Source of the DNA: Enhygromyxa salina | GTDB taxonomy: Bacteria; Myxococcota_A; Polyangia; Nannocystales; Nannocystaceae | DNA length: 64,000 nt | NCBI RefSeq assembly: GCF_000737335.2 | Contig: NZ_JMCC02000074.1 | Span: 3,081 to 67,080 of the forward strand | Reading direction: 5' to 3' | Shown here: piece after piece, positions 13,256 to 20,193 of the stretch | Layout of the letters: the number at the start of each line of letters is the position of its first letter | Position numbering within the stretch: position 1 is the first letter of the stretch | The notes under the pieces: generated by a model | Told to the model about the DNA's origin: nothing | Database searches by the model: none | What the model saw: the letters and a program-made list of their open reading frames with translations, nothing else | Program-made: the position numbers and the translations under genes

Positions 13256-14353
13256 CTAGTCCCCGTCGTTGTCGCTCAGCGAGACCGTCACCCCGAGCAG
13301 GCTCGCGACGTCGGCCGTCATCGAGATCCGCAGGCGCTCGACCGCGACTTGGGCCTGCTCGACGGCCGCGGCGTCGGAGCTGATCGAGAGCCGCAGCGGC
13401 TCGGGCACCGCCGCGAGCGCGAGCTTGGCCTGCTCGAGCTCCTCGCGGATCTTGGCGTCGACGTCGGGGCTGCGCTGCGCGACCAAGATCGTCAGGCCGC
13501 TCGCGCCATCGTCGGCCCCGAGGTACGCCGCCTCGAACCCCGCGAGTCCGTCGAGGGCGTCGCTCAAAGATCGATCCGAGAGCCGCGACTCGACCAGCTC
13601 GGGATCCGCTCCGCTGGCGCTGGTGAGCCCGAGCGGCTTGGCCAGCTTCATGTCGTCGATGTCGTGGAGCCCGCTGATCAGGGCGTTGACGATCGCGTCG
13701 ATCGCAGACGCCACGTCTGGATATGCGTCGCCGACGAGCGTCGTCGTGTACTGGCTGCGCCAGGCGTCGTCGAGCTCGGCCAGGCGCAAGGCGACGTCGC
13801 TGGCCAGCAACTCGAGGTAGGCGCAGCGGGCTGGGCCCTGATCGCTGGTCAGCGCCGCAAGCACGGCCTCGTCGCCCGCCAGCGGATCAAACAGCAAGTA
13901 CTCGATCGCCGGCATGCCCTTGCTCGCGACCCCGAGCAGATCGAGCTCGGCCTGCGAGGTCACGCCCGCCGCGACCCCGCCGTCGACGCTGGCTGGGCGC
14001 ACGGGCCAAAAGTCGATCGCGGTGTCGAAGCCGTCGTCGACGATCGGCCCGAGCGGGACCGCCAGCAGCTGCTTCCACGGGGCTCGCAGCTGCCACCAAG
14101 CGTCCTGCGCCGCGGTCAGCGACGCGGCGTCGGGGGCCGCACACAGCTCGGTCGCCGCGCCGTCGAGCGCTGCGCCGCGCTGCCTCGCGTCGGCGAGCGT
14201 CGGCACCAGCTGGTCCTCGATCAGGCTGGTGATCACCTCGGCGCGGCGATCGGGCTCCTGGTCGGTCGGGCACGCGACCAGCACGCCAAGCGCGACGCTG
14301 CCAAGGGCAAGCAGCCCAGCCACCACGGCGCCACGACGCGTTGGATAATTCAT
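13256..14353 (-). CDS. Imelysin-family lipoprotein, variant motif (second imelysin)
   Basis: The 365-aa product starts MNYPTRRGAVVAGLLALGSV and has a lipobox-like LVAC cysteine near residue 28. The body is helical with imelysin features (LTAAQDAWWQLRAPWKQ, IDFWPV, KGMPAIEYLLFD). Imelysin/EfeO-type proteins act in periplasmic or surface iron acquisition and usually carry GxHxxE; here the motif reads GMPAIE, with Pro in place of His, as in a divergent imelysin-like subgroup. It overlaps the di-haem gene by 4 bp (ATGA) and the HTTM gene follows 3 bp later. The frame is open 31 codons upstream inside the previous gene. Metal binding may differ from that of the first imelysin. Confidence 0.85.
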   Translation of the reverse strand: MNYPTRRGAVVAGLLALGSVALGVLVACPTDQEPDRRAEVITSLIEDQLVPTLADARQRGAALDGAATELCAAPDAASLTAAQDAWWQLRAPWKQLLAVPLGPIVDDGFDTAIDFWPVRPASVDGGVAAGVTSQAELDLLGVASKGMPAIEYLLFDPLAGDEAVLAALTSDQGPARCAYLELLASDVALRLAELDDAWRSQYTTTLVGDAYPDVASAIDAIVNALISGLHDIDDMKLAKPLGLTSASGADPELVESRLSDRSLSDALDGLAGFEAAYLGADDGASGLTILVAQRSPDVDAKIREELEQAKLALAAVPEPLRLSISSDAAAVEQAQVAVERLRISMTADVASLLGVTVSLSDNDGD

Positions 14354-15747
14354 AGGGACTCCAAGAATCGCAGCAACGCCGCGCGCTCGCTCGCGCTTTG
14401 TTCGACGAAGCCGTCGCGCGCGGCCTGGGCCTCGCCGCCGTGCCACAGGATCGCTTCGGCGAGCCCGCGGGCGCGGCCGTCGTGCAGGTACAGCTGGTGA
14501 TCATTGACGACCGAGAACAGGCCAACGCCCCACAGCGGCGGGGTCCGCCACTCGTTGCCGGTCGCCTCGAAGTCGGGGCGGCCGTCGGCCAGGCCCTGGC
14601 CAAGATCGTGGACCAGCAGATCCGTGTAGGGCCAGATCACCTGATTTGAGAGCTCGGGGAAGCCCGCGAGCTCGCCGGTCTCGAGCCGCGGGACGTGACA
14701 GTCACCGCAGCCGATCTCCAAGAACAGCTCGCGGCCACGCAGGACCTCCGGGTCGTCGACCTCGCGCCGGGCCGGGACCGCGAGCAGCCGCGAATAGGTG
14801 GTGACCGCGTCGAGCAATTCTTCGCTCAGCTCGGGGCTGCCGCCGGTCGCCGCGGCGCCGCACTCGGTCTGGACAACCGGGCAGTCCTCGTCAGGCTGCA
14901 GGCCCGACGAGATCCCAAGGTCGCCGTGAAACGCGCCCGCGTTTTGCTGACGCAGCCCCGGCTGGTTGGCCTTCCAGCCAAACCGACCGAGGACCGTGGT
15001 CTCGCTGATCGGATCCCACACGTAGTTGGGCCGGCCCGAGATGCCGTCGCCGTCTGCGTCGTCGGGATCGGCGAAGCCCAGGATCGTCGCTTCGGGCAGG
15101 GCCTCGAGCAGACCCAGACCGATCATCTGGGGCGCGACGCGGGCCGACATCAGCGTGTCATCGGCGAGCGGACCAAACCCGAGCTCGACCAGCTCGAGGG
15201 TTGGTTGGCGCAGCGAGAAGGGCTCGCCGTCGGCGTAGTTGCCCGGCAGCTCCTGCCAGCTGACCCGCGCTTGGCCCTCGGGCGTGACGCCTGGGATCGC
15301 GTCGGGCTGCAGCTGCCCGCCGTAGTTGGGCTCGGGCAGCGGGCCGCCATGGGCGTCGAGCCCCGGGATCGACAGGCGAACCAACATCGAGAGCATGGGC
15401 TCGTCGTCGGTGAGCGGCGGCCGCCCGCGGCCGTCCTTGAAGTGGCAGGCCGAGCACGAGCGCGCGTTGAAGGTGGGCCCCAAGCCGTCGCGAGCCTCGG
15501 TTGAAGCCGGCGCGATCACCCAGTTCTTGTTGAAGAACGAGTTGCCAACGAAGAACGCGGACTCGTTGGCCAAGCTCAGGTTGCGGGCCGACAGCATGAA
15601 GGCCCGCGCGCCCGTCTCGAACACCGTCGTGTCGCCGCCAGCGAGCGCTTCACCGGGCTCGGGCGCGAGCGCGGCAGGATCGCCACACCCGCCCGCCAGC
15701 AGCAGCAGCAGCGTCACAAACGTCGAGCTGGCCCGGTGATCGTGCAT
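14350..15747 (-). CDS. Di-haem oxidoreductase (DHOR-type) lipoprotein
   Basis: The 465-aa product begins MHDHRASSTFVTLLLLLAGGC, a lipoprotein signal. It has two c-type haem sites: CSACH near residue 104, in FNARSCSACHFKDGRG, and CGDCH near residue 345, in FLEIGCGDCHVPRLETGEL. The spacing and DG(R/G)GRP context match di-haem 'thiol oxidoreductase'/DHOR proteins that commonly sit between two imelysin genes. The likely role is electron transfer or redox of iron in the periplasm. It overlaps the second imelysin gene by 4 bp. An in-frame TTG at 15765 overlaps the first imelysin stop (TTGA) and could be an alternative coupled start, but the ATG at 15747 gives the better signal peptide. Confidence 0.88.
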   Translation of the reverse strand: MHDHRASSTFVTLLLLLAGGCGDPAALAPEPGEALAGGDTTVFETGARAFMLSARNLSLANESAFFVGNSFFNKNWVIAPASTEARDGLGPTFNARSCSACHFKDGRGRPPLTDDEPMLSMLVRLSIPGLDAHGGPLPEPNYGGQLQPDAIPGVTPEGQARVSWQELPGNYADGEPFSLRQPTLELVELGFGPLADDTLMSARVAPQMIGLGLLEALPEATILGFADPDDADGDGISGRPNYVWDPISETTVLGRFGWKANQPGLRQQNAGAFHGDLGISSGLQPDEDCPVVQTECGAAATGGSPELSEELLDAVTTYSRLLAVPARREVDDPEVLRGRELFLEIGCGDCHVPRLETGELAGFPELSNQVIWPYTDLLVHDLGQGLADGRPDFEATGNEWRTPPLWGVGLFSVVNDHQLYLHDGRARGLAEAILWHGGEAQAARDGFVEQSASERAALLRFLESL

Positions 15748-15761
15748 TGTGCCCGCCACGA

Positions 15762-16922
15762 TCAATCGAGCGCGAGGTTGATCTCGAACAGCGCCGCGAC
15801 CTCGACGATCGTGTCGGTCTGCCGACGCAGCGCATCGACGGTCGCCTGCACGGCGTCGCGGTCGTTGATGATCGCCTGGTCAAACGGGGCTGGGATCGCC
15901 ATCGCTGCGTCCAGGCTGGCCTGGATGTCGTCCGTGAGCCGATCCGCGAGGGCCTGATCCCGGGCCGCGACCAAGTCGTACAGCCCCGGACCCACGTGGG
16001 TGCTCGCGTAGTCGCCCAGGTACACGTTTTGGATCCCCACAATGTCGACGATGATGTCGCGGTGGGTGTTGTCGCTGAAGCAGGAGTGCTCGTCTTCTTG
16101 ATCTTGGGTCGCGAGGGCGACCTCGATCCGCTCGCCCGCTAGCTCGGCGCCCGAAAGGCTGCCGATCCCCAGCAGCATCTTGCGGACGATCTCGTTCGGC
16201 GCCTCGGCCACGAACTGCGCGCGATAGTTGTCGGCCTGGTCGGGATCCCAGGCCGCGACCAGCCCGTCGATGTCGGCGACCAACAGCTCCGCGGCGGCGA
16301 GCAGGTACGCACCACGACGATCCTGGTTGTTCGCGGTGCCCGCTCCGCTGGTGTCAAAGTCGGTCCACGGCCGCGCGCCTGGACCCGAGGCCGACAGATC
16401 CTGACCCCACAACAGGAACTCGATCGCGTGGTAGCCCGCCGCGATGTTGGTCTCGCCGCCCTGCTCGTTGAGCTCGATCAGCAGCGCCGCATCGATCACC
16501 GGATAGCTCGCCGGGTCGTTGATGATGCCCGCGTCCGGCATGCCCTCGACGTAGTCGACGTAGGCCTCGTCCATCGGCCACGCGTTGAGCTGCCCCTCGG
16601 GCCCAGCGTGGGGCTCATCGATCGGTCCATCGTAGAACCGGAACGCCTCGGTCTGGCCGTAGAACTCGCGGGACGCCAACCAAGCTTCGCGGGCTGCTTC
16701 CAGGTTCGCTTCGCTCGGGTCCGCGACCAGCTCCACGATCGAGGTCTGTAGCGTAGCGGCCGAGGTCTGCACGTCGGCGTAGTTGGCCGCGACCACCAGG
16801 GCGTACTGCTCGGCGATCGGCGCGACCTCGGCCGCGTCGAGGGGCGCGCTGCCATCTGAGTCGGTGGTGCAGGCGCCCAGGGCGAGCGCGAAGAGGGCCG
16901 CGAGAGGTCCGAATCGGATCAT
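15762..16922 (-). CDS. Imelysin-family iron-acquisition lipoprotein (first imelysin)
   Basis: The 386-aa product starts MIRFGPLAALFALALGACTT, with a LGAC lipobox. It contains the canonical imelysin motif GxHxxE as GYHAIEFLLWGQDLS, plus FYGQTEAFRFYDGPID and LNAWPMDEAYVDYVEG, typical of M75/ICMP-like proteins. Members are surface or periplasmic lipoproteins repressed by iron in several bacteria. It is the first gene of the leftward operon imelysin, DHOR, imelysin, HTTM, lipoprotein. A 17-bp perfect palindrome inside its putative promoter ends 13 bp before the start codon. The frame is open 32 codons upstream through that promoter, but the signal peptide fixes the start at 16922. Confidence 0.9.
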   Translation of the reverse strand: MIRFGPLAALFALALGACTTDSDGSAPLDAAEVAPIAEQYALVVAANYADVQTSAATLQTSIVELVADPSEANLEAAREAWLASREFYGQTEAFRFYDGPIDEPHAGPEGQLNAWPMDEAYVDYVEGMPDAGIINDPASYPVIDAALLIELNEQGGETNIAAGYHAIEFLLWGQDLSASGPGARPWTDFDTSGAGTANNQDRRGAYLLAAAELLVADIDGLVAAWDPDQADNYRAQFVAEAPNEIVRKMLLGIGSLSGAELAGERIEVALATQDQEDEHSCFSDNTHRDIIVDIVGIQNVYLGDYASTHVGPGLYDLVAARDQALADRLTDDIQASLDAAMAIPAPFDQAIINDRDAVQATVDALRRQTDTIVEVAALFEINLALD

Positions 16923-16929
16923 GGCGCGC

Positions 16930-16958
16930 ACGATATTGAAAACCGTTTTCAACGTCAA
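16930..16958 (-). promoter_or_regulatory. Promoter of the imelysin operon with Fur-like operator in the spacer
   Basis: On the minus strand, TTGACG (16953-16958) and TATCGT (16930-16935) are 17 bp apart. The whole spacer, 16936-16952, is the perfect inverted repeat TTGAAAAC-G-GTTTTCAA. Known Fur boxes are AT-rich palindromes of similar form (TGATAATnATTATCA-like), and imelysin operons are classic iron-repressed genes, so a Fur-family repressor is the natural candidate. Only 7 nt separate the -10-like hexamer from the ATG, so transcription from it would start at or next to the start codon (leaderless mRNA). Hexamer assignment is by eye. Confidence 0.6.
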
Positions 16959-17185
16959 GCGCCTAAACCTTCCCCTCAACAGCATTTTGTCTGCCTTGGG
17001 TGACATAATGGAACACAAGTCTCAATATCATCGAGCGCTGCCCGCGGATGTCACCAAGCGCTGCTCGAGGGCCGCCACCAGCGCAAATCGTGCGCCCCAA
17101 GGACACAGGGAGGCGCCAAGCGACCAGACGCGCCAGCGGTCGCAGTCGGCGAAGCACCTGTACACGTCCGCCGAAGCCAAGGAGA
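16959..17185. other. Gene-free stretch upstream of the imelysin promoter
   Basis: I see no convincing gene, repeat or RNA here on either strand. The only open frames are short, arginine-rich shadows. It separates the imelysin promoter from the permuted tRNA-like locus. Confidence 0.5.
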
Positions 17186-17208
17186 GCCCCCTCTAGGTCT
17201 AGGGGGGC
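17186..17208. other. Strong GC-rich hairpin
   Basis: GCCCCC (17186-17191) pairs with GGGGGC (17203-17208), and the inner palindrome CTAG (17193-17196, 17199-17202) extends the stem with one bulged T. There is no adjacent T run on either strand. It lies between the RNA-locus terminator and the imelysin promoter and may act as a secondary transcription or processing barrier. Confidence 0.45.
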
Positions 17209-17292
17209 CACACATGCGGATGCGAACAGCCAGCCCGTCGGGAGCGAGCGAAGCGAGTGACCTGCGAAGTGCGAAGGCGGCTGTGGGGGTAA

Positions 17293-17336
17293 TGGAAAAG
17301 CGGCCCTGGCGGGGTGTAGCCTCACCCGCCAGGGCC
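17293..17336 (-). terminator. Terminator-like hairpin after the permuted tRNA-like locus
   Basis: On the minus strand GGCCCTGGCGGG (plus 17325-17336) pairs over 12 bp with CCCGCCAGGGCC (plus 17302-17313) across an 11-nt loop, followed by GCTTTTCC. The T run is short, but the stem is very strong. It sits about 55 bp beyond the leader-trailer helix of the second permuted tRNA-like gene, consistent with ending that transcript. Confidence 0.65.
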
Positions 17337-17390
17337 TAGAACCGACGCTCTCGAACGTCGGCGCCGAGTGTTGACCGATCAACGGCAGTC

Positions 17391-17493
17391 TTCACCCACG
17401 AGATTGAAAGCCCGCATCATTCCATTAGACCACGGGTCCACAGTGACGGACCCGCCGGGGGACGATCCCGGATCTCGGGCATGGGTGGGTGAA
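17391..17493 (-). tRNA. Circularly permuted tRNA-like gene 2 (anticodon UCA or UCC)
   Basis: Read on the minus strand, the 3' half comes first: anticodon-stem strand GCCCG (plus 17476-17480), AGAT, T-stem CCGGG / loop ATCGTCC / CCCGG (17455-17471), acceptor strand CGGGTCC (17448-17454). Then come 8 nt (GTCACTGT), then the 5' half: acceptor GGACCCG (17433-17439), TG, D-arm GTCTAATGGAATGAT with the usual A..GG, G, anticodon stem CGGGC (17410-17414), TTTCAAT. All 7 acceptor, 5 anticodon and 5 T-stem pairs are perfect. Flanks TTCACCCAC (17485-17493) and GTGGGTGAA (17391-17399) form a 9-bp helix outside the break, as in permuted tRNA genes of algae and archaea. The break is in the anticodon loop; ligation would give TTTCAAT (UCA) or TTTCCAT (UCC). 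No CCA is encoded. The T-loop is atypical: A54 and U58 replace the usual U54/A58. Confidence 0.75.
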
Positions 17494-17552
17494 AGGAGAG
17501 ATGATCGGCGGCTCGACTATTGAGCTTGGGAGCGAGGCTGAGCTTGAGCGAT

Positions 17553-17671
17553 GCCTTGAACGGACACCCCCGCGAGTGTGTGCGGGGTTGTTGTGCCTGC
17601 GTCTACCAATTCCGCCACCCCGACCCATGTGTGAGTGTCGGGAGAGGGATTCGAACCCCCACGTCCTCGGC
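17553..17671 (-). tRNA. Circularly permuted tRNA-Leu-like gene 1
   Basis: On the minus strand the 3' half is first: GGACG (17662-17666), T, T-stem GGGGG / loop TTCGAAT / CCCTC (17644-17660), acceptor strand TCCCGAC (17637-17643). After 12 nt (ACTCACACATGG) comes the 5' half: GTCGGGG (17618-17624), TG, and GCGGAATTGGTAGACGC (17599-17615), the classic tRNA-Leu D-arm. GGCAC (17593-17597) pairs with GTGTC (17563-17567) around an unusual 25-nt loop holding its own 6-bp hairpin (CCCCGC/GCGGGG). Then CGTTC (17558-17562) pairs with the GGACG of the 3' half as a long variable-arm stem, so the break would lie in the variable arm; GGC/GCC continues that helix. No U33 or normal anticodon loop is visible, so decoding is doubtful. 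It is not a tandem array: no complete tRNA flanks it. Confidence 0.65.
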
Positions 17672-17764
17672 TGTCGTGACGATGAGCTTGAGCTTGAGCT
17701 TGGCTCCCTACGAAAGTCTGTGTTGGGTGGTCTCCTGTCGTGATGGGGCTGATCCAGGCGAGGA

Positions 17765-18499
17765 TCAGAGCTCTGCGAACACGTAGTCGAGCATCGCCGA
17801 GGCGTCTTGGCGAACGACCTCGCGGGTGTTGGCCTCTTCGCGGGCGCACTTGACCGCGTTGGACAGCTTCTCGATCCGACGCTGCAGCGTACGCTTGACC
17901 TCGCGTGGGATCGCGCCCGAGCGCTTGATCGTGGTCACGTAGCCGACGATCTGATCCTCGGTGATGAGCTGGGCTTGGGCCGGGTGCTCCTCGGTCGCGG
18001 GGTACAGCACGATGCCCTTTTGGATCTTCTTGGTCCGGTGCCGCTTGCTGGGCGCGCTGACGTGGACACCCTTGTCGTTCTCGTCGCTGCGCCAGTCTTC
18101 CGCGGGGTCGAGCTCGACGATCCTTTCAACCATGGTCCCGATGTCCTTGAGCTGCTTCTCGAGGAACAGCAAGAAGGTCGTGGGCACCTGGGCCATCAGC
18201 GTCTTGCCGTCAACGACGACGTCGGCCTTGACCTCGCAGTTGGCGAAGTCCTTGGTGGCCTCGATGTTGAACAGCTCGCCCAGGCTCTTGTGAATGGTCT
18301 GTAGCACCTCGCGCGCGTTGTACTGCACGCGTTTTTGCTCGGTTGGGAAGTGCTCGCCGTCCTCGGCGAGGGCCTCGTAGGTGGCGACGAAGCCGTTGAG
18401 CAGATCGGGCTTGCGGCAGGCCTTGTCGAGCTCGGTGAGCTCGGCGAACACTCGCTTCTTCAGATCGCTCTCGATCGCTAAAAATTGGTTCAAGCGCAT
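17765..18499 (-). CDS. Conserved hypothetical protein (DUF7873-like)
   Basis: The 244-aa soluble protein starts MRLNQFLAIESDLKKRVFAELTELDKA and contains VDGKTLMAQVPTTFLLFLEK, LDPAEDWR, KTKKIQKGIVLY-like KKIQKGIVLYPATEEHPAQ and VKCAREEANTREV. This pattern recurs in an uncharacterised family of about 240 residues seen in actinobacteria and myxobacteria, which I recall as DUF7873; the name is from memory and needs checking. No motif suggests an enzyme; it is Glu/Lys-rich and mostly helical. The stop is immediately upstream of the permuted tRNA-like locus on the same strand, so that locus could be transcribed by readthrough from this gene. Confidence 0.75.
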   Translation of the reverse strand: MRLNQFLAIESDLKKRVFAELTELDKACRKPDLLNGFVATYEALAEDGEHFPTEQKRVQYNAREVLQTIHKSLGELFNIEATKDFANCEVKADVVVDGKTLMAQVPTTFLLFLEKQLKDIGTMVERIVELDPAEDWRSDENDKGVHVSAPSKRHRTKKIQKGIVLYPATEEHPAQAQLITEDQIVGYVTTIKRSGAIPREVKRTLQRRIEKLSNAVKCAREEANTREVVRQDASAMLDYVFAEL

Positions 18500-18715
18500 G
18501 GCGGACCGCGACCATACCAGCGCGGCACGCGGTCGGCATCAGCTATTCGCTGCCCGCGCCTAGCAGCCCGTGGTGCAATGCTTCGCGCCACCTCGCTTGG
18601 CCTTTTCGCCGAGGGCCTTGTCGCCAAACCTAGCCTCGCGCGCTAAGGTTCCCACGGCTCATGGAGGCACCCTGGCGGCACGTGGTTGTAACATCCGCGA
18701 CGCTCGAAGCCTGCT

Positions 18716-18721
18716 AGGAGG
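18716..18721 (+). promoter_or_regulatory. Consensus ribosome binding site of the porin gene
   Basis: AGGAGG ends 8 bp before the ATG at 18730. It is one of few full Shine-Dalgarno matches in this window and fixes the porin start. Confidence 0.8.
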
Positions 18722-18729
18722 CTCCCGAA

Positions 18730-20133
18730 ATGCAATCGGCGTTGTCGCTGCTGCTCGTCATCGTTTGTCTCGCTCCTCCGTCTCCAGAACCGGCGCCTAT
18801 CGTTCCGGTCGACCTCGTCGCCCCCCCTGCGGTGGTCGGGGAGGACGAGGATGATGCGGTCGATACGGCGCCGGTCGTCGAGCCGCCGCCAGTGGGGGGC
18901 TCGACGGAGATTGCGCCGGTCGGCGATGCTCTGGCCGGCGGGTCGGCGGTGGCCGTGAGCGAAGCGGCGCCAGCAGACGACCTGGAGGTCAGTCGGATTC
19001 GCTTCACGCCGGGCACCGGGCTGGTCGCCGACAGTCGCGACGGGAAGTTCTCGATGGCGATTCGTTCGCGTCTGCAGCTGCGCTACGAGGCAACCGACGA
19101 GCCTGGGGCGGACCCGGAGTTCGAGCACGTGTTCATGGTCCGACGCGCCCGCGTGCAGATCGCGGGGCACGTGTTTAGCCAGCACAACAAATACAAGCTT
19201 CAGATGGCGCTCTCGCCTAGCGACATGAACTTTGGCCCGAACGGGGCGCAGCGATCTCCAGTCCTCGACGCGATCTTGACCTTCGACTATCTGCGCGACT
19301 TCACGGTGACCGTGGGGCAGTTCATGGTGCCGTTCAGCCGCCAGCGGATCGTGTCCTCGGGCGACTTCGAGCTGGTCGATCGCTCGATCGCGCAGGCGGA
19401 ATTTCAGCTCGATCGGGACATCGGCGTCCAGATCAGCTCCAACGACGTCGCCGGGTTGGGGCGGCTTCGCTACCTCGCTGGCGTGTTCATGGGCGAGGGG
19501 CGCGACGCGTTCTCGGGCCACGACAGCGGCCTGCTCTATGTCGCCCGCGTCGAGGTCCTGCCCTTCGGGGACTCCGAGTCGCGCTGGGACTATGAAGAAG
19601 GGGACCAGGCGCACGTTCGCCTGCCGCGGCTCTCGCTCGGGGGCGCCTATGCCTACCAAGATCGGGCCGTGAACAACCAGGGTGTGATGGGCTCGCGGCC
19701 GACCGATGGTGGGACCACCAACTTTCACGTGGTCACGGCCGACGCGGTCCTGCAGGTTCGGGGGGCGTCGCTGACGGGGGAATTCGCGTGGCGTCGCGGC
19801 CAGCGAAATTTTGGGACCGCGACGGTGACCGACGAGATGGGCAACGAGGCCCCAGCTCCGCGCGAGGCGGCCCACGATGGGCTGGGGTGGTTCGTGCAGG
19901 CAGGCTACGTCGTGCCTCGGGTTCCGCTTGGGGTCGCGGGGCGGTACAGCCAGCTGCGCCGGACCACGACGGCGAGCCCGCTCACGCAGCGCGACGAGCT
20001 TGGCGGGGGACCGAGCTGGTACTTGTTTGGCCACGACGTGAAGCTGCAGGCTGACTACTTTTGGATCTGGAGCGAGCGGAATTTCCGGGCCGGCGGCCAC
20101 GCGGTGCGCGTGCAGATCTCGGCTGGCTTCTAA
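18730..20133 (+). CDS. OprP/OprO-like outer-membrane porin
   Basis: The 467-aa precursor has a signal peptide (MQSALSLLLVIVCLAPPSPE) and an acidic, Pro/Val/Ala-rich linker to about residue 85, then a beta-barrel: FSMAIRSRLQLRYEA, FMVRRARVQIAGHVFS, YKLQMALSP, VTVGQFMVPFSRQRIVSSGDFELVDRS, DIGVQISS, ending in Phe (QISAGF) as BAM substrates do. The RRAR...G and GQFMVPFSRQR pattern is that of phosphate/pyrophosphate-selective porins O and P. Anion selectivity is not proven by sequence. A full AGGAGG site precedes the ATG. No phosphate-transport genes are nearby, and no Pho box was recognised. Confidence 0.87.
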   Translation: MQSALSLLLVIVCLAPPSPEPAPIVPVDLVAPPAVVGEDEDDAVDTAPVVEPPPVGGSTEIAPVGDALAGGSAVAVSEAAPADDLEVSRIRFTPGTGLVADSRDGKFSMAIRSRLQLRYEATDEPGADPEFEHVFMVRRARVQIAGHVFSQHNKYKLQMALSPSDMNFGPNGAQRSPVLDAILTFDYLRDFTVTVGQFMVPFSRQRIVSSGDFELVDRSIAQAEFQLDRDIGVQISSNDVAGLGRLRYLAGVFMGEGRDAFSGHDSGLLYVARVEVLPFGDSESRWDYEEGDQAHVRLPRLSLGGAYAYQDRAVNNQGVMGSRPTDGGTTNFHVVTADAVLQVRGASLTGEFAWRRGQRNFGTATVTDEMGNEAPAPREAAHDGLGWFVQAGYVVPRVPLGVAGRYSQLRRTTTASPLTQRDELGGGPSWYLFGHDVKLQADYFWIWSERNFRAGGHAVRVQISAGF

Positions 20134-20193
20134 GCCCGACAGCGACGCCCAGCAGGTACGGACATGCTCACGCTGAACAACGAAGCGCTGCGC

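Noticed and set aside
17342..17361. A third T-arm-like hairpin (CCGACG, TTCGAGAG, CGTCGG on the minus strand)
   Set aside because: The loop has 8 nt and no matching acceptor strand or D-arm lies nearby; it is more likely part of the terminator region.
17553..17671. Explanation of gene 1 as the border between two normal tandem tRNA-Leu copies
   Set aside because: No D-arm/5' acceptor occurs upstream of the T-arm and no T-arm occurs downstream of the D-arm, so there are no flanking complete or partial copies in normal order.
17391..17671. Permuted (two-piece) tmRNA
   Set aside because: Both elements have true D-arms and tRNA-like length, and no tag reading frame or pseudoknot series is visible between the parts.
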